From NCBI GenBank assembly GCA_003694425.1, contig RFJX01000226.1, positions 1 through 5,869 of the forward strand: a stretch of 5,869 nucleotides of DNA, in the 5' to 3' direction. A program made the translations under genes and the position numbers. The notes under the pieces were generated by a model that searched no databases, was not told where the DNA came from, and worked only from the letters and a program-made list of their open reading frames with translations. This document shows positions 1 to 5,869 of the stretch, piece after piece (position 1 is the first letter of the stretch; each line of letters starts with the position of its first letter). This DNA comes from Gammaproteobacteria bacterium (GTDB lineage: Bacteria > Pseudomonadota > Gammaproteobacteria > J113).

Positions 1-699
1 CCGCGGCCCCTGCTCCCCATCCCCGCCCCGGGCGGAGAGCAACCGCTGGATGTGCCCGGCGCCGCCCAGGGCGAAGAGCTCGTCTCCCTCCTGGAGCACC
101 GTGTCCCCGTCCGGCAGCAGGACGGTGTCACCGCGGTAGAGGGCAGTGATCCGGACCTCGACCTGCGGGAGCAGTCCGGGCAGTTCGTCGATCCGGTGCC
201 CCGCCAGCAGGCCGTCGCCCCGGAGCCTGAAGATGACCAGGAGCACCTGTCCGTCGGCGAATTCGACGACCTGGAGGGCACCGGGATGCTCGAGGAGCTG
301 GATGATCTGGTCCGTGATCTCCTGCTCCGGGCTGATCAGCACATCGACCGGCACCACCTCGGGGGCGAAGAGCCGCGGGTCGTCAAGGTAGCCCGGATCC
401 CGCACCCGCGCCATCCGGGTGGGGGTGTGGAAGAGGCTGGCGGCGAAGCGGCAGGCCAGCATGTTGGTCTCGTCGCTGCTGGTCACCGCCAGCAGGAGCT
501 CCGCATCCTCCCCGCCGGCCTGCCGCAGCACCTCCGGATGGGCGGCATGACCCTGTACGGTGTGGATGTCCAGGCGGTCGCGCAGCCTGCGCAGCCGCTC
601 GCCGTCGAGGTCGACCACGCTGATGTCGTTGGCCTCCCCCGCGAGGATCCCGGCTACCGAGGAGCCGACCTGACCGGCGCCCAGGATGATGATCTTCAT
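1..699 (-). CDS. trkA: Trk system K+ uptake regulatory subunit TrkA, N-terminal half (truncated by window edge)
   Basis: The frame is open for 233 codons from the ATG at 699-697 to base 1 with no stop, so about half of a roughly 458-residue TrkA is present. TrkA is a peripheral cytoplasmic protein that binds NAD(H) and gates the TrkH/TrkG K+ channel. Visible: a Rossmann start MKIIILGAGQVG (residues 1-12) with the dinucleotide glycine motif and the acidic Asp30 ending strand 2 (SVVDLDGE). Further matches to E. coli TrkA are VQGHAAHPEVLRQAG, AVTSSDETNMLAC, PEQEITDQI and HPGALQVVEF. A first RCK C-subdomain spans about residues 150-228. The last residues (SARGGDGEQGPR) look like the linker to the second RCK half. 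The start lies 19 bases after the mgtE stop, behind a G-rich but non-canonical ribosome site, suggesting co-transcription with mgtE. The family call is secure; whether the gene is intact beyond the edge is unknown. Confidence 0.96.
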   Translation of the reverse strand, partial: MKIIILGAGQVGSSVAGILAGEANDISVVDLDGERLRRLRDRLDIHTVQGHAAHPEVLRQAGGEDAELLLAVTSSDETNMLACRFAASLFHTPTRMARVRDPGYLDDPRLFAPEVVPVDVLISPEQEITDQIIQLLEHPGALQVVEFADGQVLLVIFRLRGDGLLAGHRIDELPGLLPQVEVRITALYRGDTVLLPDGDTVLQEGDELFALGGAGHIQRLLSARGGDGEQGPR

Positions 700-718
700 G
701 CCGCCCCGCCCGTCCGGA

Positions 719-2086
719 TCAGTGCAAAAGGAATGCGGTCGCCAGGCCCAGGAAGGCCATGAAGCCGACCACGTCGGTGACCGTGGTGAGGATCACGCCG
801 CCGGCCAGGGCCGGGTCGATGGAGAGCCGCTTGAGCACCAGGGGGATGATGGCCCCGAACAGGGCGGCGCAGATGAGGTTGATGATCATGGCCGCGCCGA
901 TGATCAGACCCAGTTCCGGCCGGTCGAACCAGTAACCGGCCACCAGCCCGACCACCAGGGCCCAGATCAGGCTGTTGATCAGCGCCACCAGCACCTCGCG
1001 GATCAGCAGGGCCCGGGCATTGGCGTAGCCGATCTGCCCGAGGGCGATCCCGCGGATGACCACGGTCAGGGTCTGGGTGCCGGCGATACCGCCCATGCTG
1101 GCCACGATCGGCATCAGCACCGCCAGGGCCACGATCTGGTCGATGGTCTCCTGGAACTGGCCGATGACCCAGGAGGCGAGGAAGGCGGTGATCAGGTTGA
1201 TGCCGAGCCAGACCGCGCGGCGCCTGGCACTGACGGTGACCGGTGCGAACATGTCCTCCTCTTCGTCCAGACCGGCCATGCTCATCAGGGCGCTCTCGCC
1301 CTGCTCCTTGATCACGTCGACCACGTCGTCGATGGTGATCTGGCCCAGCAGATGCCCCTGTTCGTCCACCACCGCCGCCGAGATCAGGTCCCGGCTCTCG
1401 AACAGCCTTGCGACCTCCTCGGCCGGCATGTCGGCGGGTATGCCCTCCACCTCCCGGCTCATCACCTCACCCACGGTCTTCTCCGGGTCCTCGGTCAGCA
1501 GGGTGGTGAGCGGCAGGACGCCCAGGTAATGGTTGTCCCGGTCCACCACGAACAGGCCGCCGGTGTTCTCCGGGACCTCCCCCCGCAGGCGCAGATAACG
1601 GAGGACCACGTCCAGGGTGACATCCGAGCGGACCGTGACGGTGTCCGGGTCCATGAGTCCGCCGGCGGTGTCCTCCGGGTAGGAGAGTACGTGCGCGACC
1701 CGCTGCCGGCGCTGTTCGTCCATCGCCCGCAGGACTTCGGCCGCCTTGTCCTCGGGCAGGTCCTGGATGATGTCGGCGGTGTCGTCGGCGTCCAGTTCCC
1801 GGGTGACCTCGGCCACCTCCCGGGGGTGCATGTCCTCCAGCAGGCCGGCCCGGACCTCGTCATTGGCATGGGCCAGGACGTCACCCTCGATCTCGGGGCT
1901 GATCTCCTCCCACACCTCGTCGCGCAGGCGCGGCGGCAGGGACTCCAGCAGCTCGGCGATGTCGGAGGGATGCAGCTCACCGAGCCGGGCCCGGATCAGC
2001 TCCCGGTCACCCGCCTCCAGGGCCTCCCGCAGGAGCTGGATGGTGCCCTGGATCTCGTTCTGACTGTGCAGTGCGGCTTCGGACAT
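719..2086 (-). CDS. mgtE: Magnesium transporter MgtE
   Basis: Complete 455-residue protein of normal MgtE length. MgtE is an inner-membrane Mg2+ channel whose cytoplasmic domains close the pore when internal Mg2+ is high. Domains in order: acidic helical MgtE N domain (about 35-135, with HPSDIAELLESLP and repeated DxxA-type helices); a CBS pair (about 137-260, including TAGGLMDPDTVTV and VGEVMSREVEGIPADM); a connecting plug helix (about 262-288); and a membrane domain of about five segments (about 290-455). LMPIVASMGGIAGTQTL (324-340) is the family pore-region signature. DPALAGGVILTTVTDVVGF (424-441) carries Asp438, the equivalent of the Mg2+-binding selectivity-filter aspartate of Thermus MgtE. 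The start ATG at 2086-2084 gives a typical N-terminus, but the upstream GGGAAGA is poorly spaced as a ribosome site. It follows ptsI after a 187-base structured gap and precedes trkA by 19 bases. Its position after a ptsH-ptsI cluster recurs in proteobacteria. Confidence 0.96.
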   Translation of the reverse strand: MSEAALHSQNEIQGTIQLLREALEAGDRELIRARLGELHPSDIAELLESLPPRLRDEVWEEISPEIEGDVLAHANDEVRAGLLEDMHPREVAEVTRELDADDTADIIQDLPEDKAAEVLRAMDEQRRQRVAHVLSYPEDTAGGLMDPDTVTVRSDVTLDVVLRYLRLRGEVPENTGGLFVVDRDNHYLGVLPLTTLLTEDPEKTVGEVMSREVEGIPADMPAEEVARLFESRDLISAAVVDEQGHLLGQITIDDVVDVIKEQGESALMSMAGLDEEEDMFAPVTVSARRRAVWLGINLITAFLASWVIGQFQETIDQIVALAVLMPIVASMGGIAGTQTLTVVIRGIALGQIGYANARALLIREVLVALINSLIWALVVGLVAGYWFDRPELGLIIGAAMIINLICAALFGAIIPLVLKRLSIDPALAGGVILTTVTDVVGFMAFLGLATAFLLH

Positions 2087-2130
2087 TCTTCCCGGTTCTT
2101 GTCAGTCGGCTTTCCGGCCCGACGCGGCCT

Positions 2131-2158
2131 TCCCGCCCGTGATCATGGTCGGGCGGGA
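2131..2158. repeat. Perfect 9-bp inverted repeat (hairpin) upstream of mgtE
   Basis: The arms TCCCGCCCG (2131-2139) and CGGGCGGGA (2150-2158) pair perfectly around a 10-base loop that contains the palindrome TGATCA. This is the strongest secondary structure in the gap. On the minus strand the downstream bases are AGGCCGCGTC, not a T run, so it is not a canonical intrinsic terminator. It could be a 3'-end stabiliser for the ptsI message, part of an mgtE leader fold or a protein-binding palindrome. I see the structure; its role is inference. Confidence 0.6.
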
Positions 2159-2184
2159 CAGGGGCGCCATCATCGGCTCGCCGG

Positions 2185-2215
2185 GGCCAGCGCATGGCCG
2201 GCTGGCCACAGCCAG
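2185..2215. repeat. Overlapping TGGCC/GGCCA hairpins in the mgtE leader
   Basis: Three 5-bp stems can form but share arms: 2185-2189 with 2195-2199, 2195-2199 with 2204-2208, and 2202-2206 with 2211-2215. The first and third can coexist, while the middle one excludes both. This is the layout of a two-state RNA switch, but short GC-rich stems like these also arise by chance at this base composition. Confidence 0.35.
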
Positions 2216-2273
2216 GTGCGGTAGTGTAACAAGACGGGGTAATGGATGCCCTCGCCGGGGAGGGGAGCCCGGT

Positions 2274-4013
2274 TCAGTGGAGGGTGGCCCGATATCGCTC
2301 GTAGAGGGCGTGGAAGGGGAAGCCTCCCCCCTTGCGCGAGGCCTTGCGGATGAAGCCCTCCATCTCCTTCAGGTCCATCTCGGAGATGACCTTGCGCACC
2401 TCGAGCAATACCCCGGGATGGACACTGAAGCTGCGCAATCCCATGCCCAGCAGCAGGGGTATGCAGCGCGGGTCGGCGGCCATCTCGCCGCACATGGTCA
2501 CCGGCTTGCCGCACGCCTCGCAGGCCTTCAGTACCTCATGTACCAGACGCAGGATGCCGGGGTTGAGCGGGTCATAGAGATAGTTCACCTGATCGTTCAC
2601 CCGGTCGATGGCCATGGTGTACTGGATCAGGTCGTTGGTGCCCAGGGAGAGGAAATCGAGCCGTTCGGCAAACAGGTCGGCACACAGCGCGGCGGCCGGC
2701 ACCTCGATCATGCCGCCGATGGGCATATCCGGATCGAAGGGTATCTCCCGCTCGCGGAACTCCTGCTGGATGGTCCGGATCAGCTCCAGCGACTGCTCCA
2801 CCTCCTGCAGGGTGGAGAGCATGGGGAGCATCAGGCGCAACGGTCCGCTCGCCGAGGCCCGGATCAGCGCCCGCAACTGTGGCTGGAACAGCCCCGGTTC
2901 GCGCAGGCAGAGGCGGATCCCGCGCAGCCCCAGGGCGGGATTCTGCCCCCCCTCATTGCGCGAGTGGGGCATCGGCTTGTCCGCGCCGAGGTCGACGGTG
3001 CGGATGGTGATGGGCAGTCCCTTCATGACCCTGAGCGCCTTGACGTAGGCCTTGTACTGCTCCTCCTCGTCCGGCACCGACTCCCGGTTCATGAACAGGT
3101 ATTCGGTCCGGTAGAGCCCGACCCCGTCGGCTCCGACCGCGAGCACCTGCCGGAAATCCTCCGGCAGCTCGATATTGGCCATCAGCTCGATTGCGGTTCC
3201 GTCGCGGGTCCGGGTCTCCACTCCCCTGAGCTTGCGCAGTTGCGCCCGGTGGCGCTTCTCCAGGCGCTGCTGTTCACGATAGTACTCGAGGGTCGCCTCG
3301 TCCGGGTCGACCAGCAGCACTCCCTCATTCCCGTCGACGATGACAAGGTCGTCCTCCCGCAGGTAACGGCGGGCCTGGTGCAGGCCGACCACGGAGGGAA
3401 TGCCCAGGCTGCGGGCCAGGATGGCGGTATGGGAGGTGGGACCGCCATGCTCGGTGGCAAAGGCGACGATCCCCTCTCCCTGCATCATCACGGTGTCCGC
3501 CGGACTCAGGTCGTCGGCGATGACCACGTAGCCGGCCAGCCGGTTGTCTGGCAGCTCGTGGCGAAGCGGGGGGTGATTGAGCAGGATCCGCTGCAGCCGG
3601 TTCACGACATGGTCGATGTCGTCCTTGCGGGTGCGCAGATAGGCATCCTCCATCTCGTCGAAAACCGCAATCAGGGCGTCGCGCTGGAGCTTCAGGGCCC
3701 ACTCCGCATTCACCTTCATCTCCCGGATCAGGCGCACCGGCTCGACGGTCAGGGCCGAATCCTCCAGCATCAGCAGGTGGGAATCGATGAAGGCGGCGAT
3801 GTCCCCGGGGGTCTGCCGCGGGATGTGTTCGCGCACCGCCCTGAGCTGCTGACGGGCCTGGGTGAGCGCCTTCTGGAAGCGCCGGATCTCCAGATTGACC
3901 CCTTCACCATCCACTGGATACTCGGTGATCTCGATCTGGTCCCGCTGGATGATATGGGCCGGACCGATGGCGATACCCCGGCTGACTCCGACACCATGGA
4001 GGGCGAAGGTCAT
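2274..4013 (-). CDS. ptsI: PTS Enzyme I (phosphoenolpyruvate-protein phosphotransferase)
   Basis: Complete 579-residue cytoplasmic Enzyme I, close to the usual 570-580. It autophosphorylates from PEP and passes the phosphate to HPr. Domains: N-terminal HPr-binding and phosphohistidine domain (about 1-230), with the active-site signature GGPTSHTAI and phospho-acceptor His195; linker helices; and a C-terminal PEP-binding TIM barrel (about 255-579). Barrel motifs are GLYRTEYLFMNR (Arg302), TIRTVDLGADKP (Arg338), the second family signature DFLSLGTNDLIQYTMAIDR (453-471), and TMCGEMA with catalytic Cys508. There is no N-terminal GAF domain, so this is ptsI-type rather than the nitrogen-type ptsP. 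The start ATG (4013-4011) overlaps the ptsH TGA as ATGA and is preceded by GGAG (plus-strand 4021-4024) at 7-base spacing, a good ribosome site. It is the last gene of the tightly coupled block. Confidence 0.97.
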   Translation of the reverse strand: MTFALHGVGVSRGIAIGPAHIIQRDQIEITEYPVDGEGVNLEIRRFQKALTQARQQLRAVREHIPRQTPGDIAAFIDSHLLMLEDSALTVEPVRLIREMKVNAEWALKLQRDALIAVFDEMEDAYLRTRKDDIDHVVNRLQRILLNHPPLRHELPDNRLAGYVVIADDLSPADTVMMQGEGIVAFATEHGGPTSHTAILARSLGIPSVVGLHQARRYLREDDLVIVDGNEGVLLVDPDEATLEYYREQQRLEKRHRAQLRKLRGVETRTRDGTAIELMANIELPEDFRQVLAVGADGVGLYRTEYLFMNRESVPDEEEQYKAYVKALRVMKGLPITIRTVDLGADKPMPHSRNEGGQNPALGLRGIRLCLREPGLFQPQLRALIRASASGPLRLMLPMLSTLQEVEQSLELIRTIQQEFREREIPFDPDMPIGGMIEVPAAALCADLFAERLDFLSLGTNDLIQYTMAIDRVNDQVNYLYDPLNPGILRLVHEVLKACEACGKPVTMCGEMAADPRCIPLLLGMGLRSFSVHPGVLLEVRKVISEMDLKEMEGFIRKASRKGGGFPFHALYERYRATLH

Positions 4014-4279
4014 TCCTCTTCTCCGAAGCGGTCGCCGATCAGGTGGCAGAGGGCGTCCAGCGCCTGCTCGGCATCGTCACCCTCTGCCCTGATCTTCAGT
4101 CTGGTCCCCTTGCCTGCGGCCAGCATCATCACCCCCATGATGCTCTTCCCGTTGACCTCCCGCCCGTCACGCTCGAGCGCGATCGTGGCGGAGAAGGTCG
4201 AGGCGAGCTTGACCAGCCGTGCCGCGGCCCGGGCATGGAGCCCGAGCTTGTTGATGATGGTCACCTCCCGCTCCGGCAT
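4010..4279 (-). CDS. ptsH: Phosphocarrier protein HPr
   Basis: 89 residues, normal HPr size. The frame stays open upstream to an ATG at 4417, but the start at 4279-4277 (MPEREVTIINKLGLHARAA) gives the standard HPr N-terminus. It also places the active histidine exactly at His15 and avoids overlapping the EIIA gene. CAGGG (plus-strand 4287-4291) lies 7 bases upstream as a modest ribosome site. HPr accepts phosphate from Enzyme I at His15 and donates it to EIIA proteins. The second regulatory site NGKSIMGVMML is intact with Ser46 in place, the residue phosphorylated by HPr kinase/phosphorylase, whose gene lies three genes upstream. The start is 2 bases after the EIIA stop and the stop overlaps the ptsI start. 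Confidence 0.97.
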   Translation of the reverse strand: MPEREVTIINKLGLHARAAARLVKLASTFSATIALERDGREVNGKSIMGVMMLAAGKGTRLKIRAEGDDAEQALDALCHLIGDRFGEEE

Positions 4280-4281
4280 GG

Positions 4282-4671
4282 TCAGGCCCTGAAGATGCCG
4301 TTGCGCCCGCCGGTCACCGCGTAATCGGCGAGGGTGACCAGGTCCAGGTCGGCATAGTTGAGCGTCCGCAGCAGCATCGGGAGATTGAGACCGCTGACCA
4401 CCTCCATCTGCCTGCACTCCTGCTTCAGCCGCAGGGCGATGTTGGAGGGAGTGGCGCCGTAGAGATCGGTGAGGACCAGCACCCCGTCGCCGCTGTCGAC
4501 CCCCGCCGCCGCCGCCCGCGCCTGCTCCAGGACCCGTTCGGGGTCGTCCCTGCGGCAGGCGTGCACCGCGGCGGCGGCCAGGGGCAGCTCCTCGCCGAAG
4601 GTGACGCGCGCCGTCTCCAGCAGCGCCCCGCCGATGTCGTCGTGGGTGATGAGCAGGATGCCGACACTCAT
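4282..4671 (-). CDS. Mannose-family PTS EIIA protein, single domain
   Basis: 129 residues, a stand-alone EIIA of the mannose (PTS-Man) family, equivalent to the N-terminal domain of E. coli ManX. The phospho-acceptor His10 sits in VGILLITHDDIGGALLE. LVLTDLYGATPSN (66-77) carries the conserved Asp69 next to the active site, and VVSGLNLPMLLRTL (91-104) is the family core. The protein stops after this domain: there is no linker or EIIB domain, and no EIIC/EIID gene is adjacent. It therefore probably acts as a phosphorylated regulator rather than in mannose import; its partner is unknown. Its ATG overlaps the rapZ TGA as ATGA and no strong ribosome site precedes it, so translation probably relies on coupling. 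It has been called manX or ptsL in related clusters, so no symbol is assigned. Confidence 0.93.
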   Translation of the reverse strand: MSVGILLITHDDIGGALLETARVTFGEELPLAAAAVHACRRDDPERVLEQARAAAAGVDSGDGVLVLTDLYGATPSNIALRLKQECRQMEVVSGLNLPMLLRTLNYADLDLVTLADYAVTGGRNGIFRA

Positions 4672-5546
4672 GATGGATTGCTCAGGTCACGGTGGGTCAC
4701 CAGCAGCCGGTGCCCCGCCCCGCGCAGGCGCTGCGCCAGCATCTCCACCAGATAGACCGAACGGTGGTGGCCGCCGGTGCAGCCAAGGGCCACGCTGAGA
4801 TAGCTGCGCCCCTCCTCCTCGAAGGCGGGCAGCCACTCCTCCAGGAAGCGGCCGATACTCTCGGCCATCCGCCCCACCTGTGGATGCCCTTCCAGATAGG
4901 CGGCCACCGCCGGGTCCTGGCCGGAGAGGTCCCGCAGCTCCGGAACCCAGTGGGGGTTGGGCAGGCACCGGACATCGAAGATGAAGTTGGCGCCGGAAGG
5001 CAGACCGTGCTTGAAACCGAAGGAGAGGAGCTGCAGGGAGAGCCGTTGCGGGTCGTCGCCGGCGACGTGCTCCCTGATGAGGGCGCGCAGTGCGTGGATC
5101 GAGGTGCCGCTGGTATCCAGGCAGAGGTCCGCCATCTCCAGCAAGGGCTCCAGCCGCCGCCGCTCCTCCTCCAGGGCCTCGTGGAGGGGGCGGTCCGGGG
5201 CGGTCAGCGGGTGGCGGCGGCGGGTTTCACTGAAACGCTGCAGGAGGGTCGCCTCGTCCGCCCGGACGAAGATCAGCTCGGTGCGCAGTCCCTGCTCGCG
5301 CAGCCGGCCGAGGATCGCCGGGACCTGGGCGAGGGAGTCCTCGGGATTGCGGGCATCGATACCGATGGCCACCCGCTCCCGGCCGCTGCCCAGCACCTCC
5401 GGCCGGCTGAACAGGGTGGGCAGCAGGGCGGCGGGGAAATTGTCGATGCAGTGGAACCCCACATCCTCCAGGGCGTGCAGAGCGACGGTCTTGCCGGCAC
5501 CGGAGAGACCGCTGACGATGAGCACCCGTTCGGGTGACCGGTTCAT
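4668..5546 (-). CDS. rapZ: RapZ family P-loop NTPase / RNase adapter protein
   Basis: 292 residues, slightly longer than E. coli RapZ (formerly YhbJ, about 284). The N-terminal nucleotide-binding domain shows Walker A GLSGAGKT (13-20), followed by ALHALEDVGFHCIDNFP and a Walker B-like IGIDARN (61-67). The C-terminal domain shows the family blocks SFGFKHGLPSGANFIFDVR (175-193), LPNPHW and GCTGGHHRSVYLVE (255-268). In enterics RapZ binds the small RNA GlmZ and guides RNase E to cleave it, tuning glucosamine-6-phosphate synthase. Here the C-terminus ends VTHRDLSNPS and lacks the lysine-rich tail needed for GlmZ binding in E. coli, so that role should not be assumed. The start ATG (5546-5544) overlaps the hprK TGA as ATGA. 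It follows a strong ribosome site GGAGGGG (plus-strand 5552-5558) at 5-base spacing. Confidence 0.96.
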   Translation of the reverse strand: MNRSPERVLIVSGLSGAGKTVALHALEDVGFHCIDNFPAALLPTLFSRPEVLGSGRERVAIGIDARNPEDSLAQVPAILGRLREQGLRTELIFVRADEATLLQRFSETRRRHPLTAPDRPLHEALEEERRRLEPLLEMADLCLDTSGTSIHALRALIREHVAGDDPQRLSLQLLSFGFKHGLPSGANFIFDVRCLPNPHWVPELRDLSGQDPAVAAYLEGHPQVGRMAESIGRFLEEWLPAFEEEGRSYLSVALGCTGGHHRSVYLVEMLAQRLRGAGHRLLVTHRDLSNPS

Positions 5547-5869
5547 TCCGGCCCCTCCGAGATGAGCTCCCCCTGGCGGCGGATGAACTCCTCGGTGGCA
5601 TCATAGCCGCTGATCCGGAGCATGTGGTTGCGCGCCGCGCTCTCCACCAGTACCGCCAGATTGCGCCCCGGCGCCACCGGGATGGTTATCTGGGGGACCT
5701 CCATGCCGAGCACCTCCCGGGTCGAATAGCAGCCGCGCAGCCGGTCCAGGTCCGCCAGACGCCGCTCCCCCATCTCCTCCAGGTCGATGATCAGCCGCAG
5801 GTATTTGTTGATCTTCACCGCGCTGGCCCCGAACAGCTCCCGTACGTTGATCACGCCCAGGCCCCGCAC
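5543..5869 (-). CDS. hprK: HPr kinase/phosphorylase HprK, C-terminal end (truncated by window edge)
   Basis: The final 108 codons of HprK; the gene begins beyond the right edge. The first codon in the window, GTG at 5869-5867, is an internal valine rather than the start, because the protein is normally about 310-330 residues. HprK phosphorylates HPr at Ser46 using ATP or pyrophosphate and reverses this with inorganic phosphate. Visible family features: the HprK signature block VRGLGVINVRELFG at the edge, then VKINKYLRLIIDLE, the EVPQITIPVAPGRNLAVLVE segment, and the closing NHMLRISGYDATEEFIRRQ typical of the C-terminal helices. The Walker A P-loop and catalytic HxxGD motif would lie off the window and cannot be checked. 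The TGA overlaps the rapZ start. Its substrate gene ptsH lies three genes downstream in the same operon. Confidence 0.95.
   Translation of the reverse strand: MRGLGVINVRELFGASAVKINKYLRLIIDLEEMGERRLADLDRLRGCYSTREVLGMEVPQITIPVAPGRNLAVLVESAARNHMLRISGYDATEEFIRRQGELISEGPE

Larger units (their letters stand above)
2087..2273 (-). other. Non-coding ptsI-mgtE gap / mgtE leader
   Basis: This is the only real intergenic space in the window. Read on the minus strand it begins after the ptsI stop with a small CCGGG/CCCGG stem (plus-strand 2255-2259 with 2268-2272). It then passes its most AT-rich stretch near 2223-2243, a hairpin cluster (2185-2215), a strong 9-bp stem (2131-2158) and a 6-bp bulged stem (2105-2123), before the mgtE start. 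The only -10-like hexamer is TACACT (plus-strand 2223-2228), with no good -35 partner, so a sigma-70 promoter is not supported. No stem is followed by a T run. It may hold a leaky terminator, an RNA processing site or an mgtE leader; the sequence does not decide. Confidence 0.55.

Noticed and set aside
52..762. 236-codon open frame on the plus strand, opposite trkA
   Set aside because: The minus-strand frame here encodes a clear TrkA N-terminus open to the window edge; the plus frame has no recognisable domain.
2131..2158. 9-bp hairpin as an intrinsic terminator for the PTS operon
   Set aside because: The stem is strong but neither strand has a T run after it, so I list it as an inverted repeat and not as a terminator.
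2007..2195. 62-codon minus-strand frame across the mgtE leader
   Set aside because: It overlaps the mgtE start in another frame, has no good ribosome site or recognisable content (rich in R, P, G), and is best explained by base composition.
686..2224. 512-codon open frame on the plus strand, opposite mgtE
   Set aside because: Same reason: a composition-driven shadow of mgtE, full of HDG/DQ runs with no family resemblance.
2223..2228. TACACT as a -10 element for an mgtE promoter (minus strand)
   Set aside because: It matches only four of six consensus bases, and the best -35 at 16-18 base spacing matches at most three of six, which is within chance.
2139..4292. 717-codon open frame on the plus strand, opposite ptsI and ptsH
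   Set aside because: It lies antisense to genes with full family motifs, is low-complexity (rich in H, D, G, Q, L) with no recognisable domain, and is the kind of long spurious frame high-GC codon bias produces on the opposite strand.
4280..4417. Upstream extension of ptsH to an ATG at 4417
   Set aside because: It would add 46 residues unlike any HPr and overlap the EIIA gene; the ATG at 4279 places His15 and Ser46 at their standard positions.
4692..5537. 281-codon open frame on the plus strand, opposite rapZ
   Set aside because: Antisense shadow of a motif-complete RapZ; the sequence is low complexity.

Overview
All genes in this window lie on the minus strand and read from right to left. 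The order is hprK (C-terminal end only), rapZ, a mannose-type EIIA, ptsH (HPr), ptsI (Enzyme I), a 187-bp gap, mgtE, and trkA (N-terminal half only, running off the left edge). Every call rests on recognisable family motifs read directly from the translations. Base composition is strongly G+C-rich (about two thirds by eye, not computed). Motif content, TrkA similarity to the E. coli protein and the hprK-rapZ-EIIA-ptsH-ptsI-mgtE order all point to a high-GC proteobacterium. A gammaproteobacterium outside the enterics fits best, but genus and species cannot be settled from this window.

Right part (2274-5869): five tightly packed genes. Three junctions (hprK/rapZ, rapZ/EIIA, ptsH/ptsI) are 4-base ATGA stop/start overlaps, and EIIA/ptsH are 2 bases apart, so this is one translationally coupled operon. 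It encodes the soluble parts of a phosphotransferase system: Enzyme I takes phosphate from PEP and passes it to HPr His15, which can pass it to EIIA His10. HprK can phosphorylate or dephosphorylate HPr at Ser46, which is present. No sugar permease (EIIB/C/D) is visible, so the set looks regulatory rather than a sugar importer. RapZ is a P-loop NTPase, an RNA-binding adaptor in enterics.

Middle (2087-2273): a non-coding stretch with a perfect 9-bp GC-rich inverted repeat and several overlapping, mutually exclusive short hairpins. No U-tract terminator and no convincing promoter is visible.

Left part (1-2086): mgtE, a complete Mg2+ channel/transporter with N domain, CBS pair and membrane domain, followed after 19 bases by trkA, the NAD-binding gating subunit of the Trk K+ uptake system. 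Thus a regulatory PTS sits directly upstream of Mg2+ and K+ transport functions. This is mostly a conserved housekeeping region. I see no mobile element, CRISPR array, rRNA or tRNA, and no clearly novel system. The items most worth a second look are the trkA placement, the structured mgtE leader and the RapZ C-terminus without the enteric basic tail.
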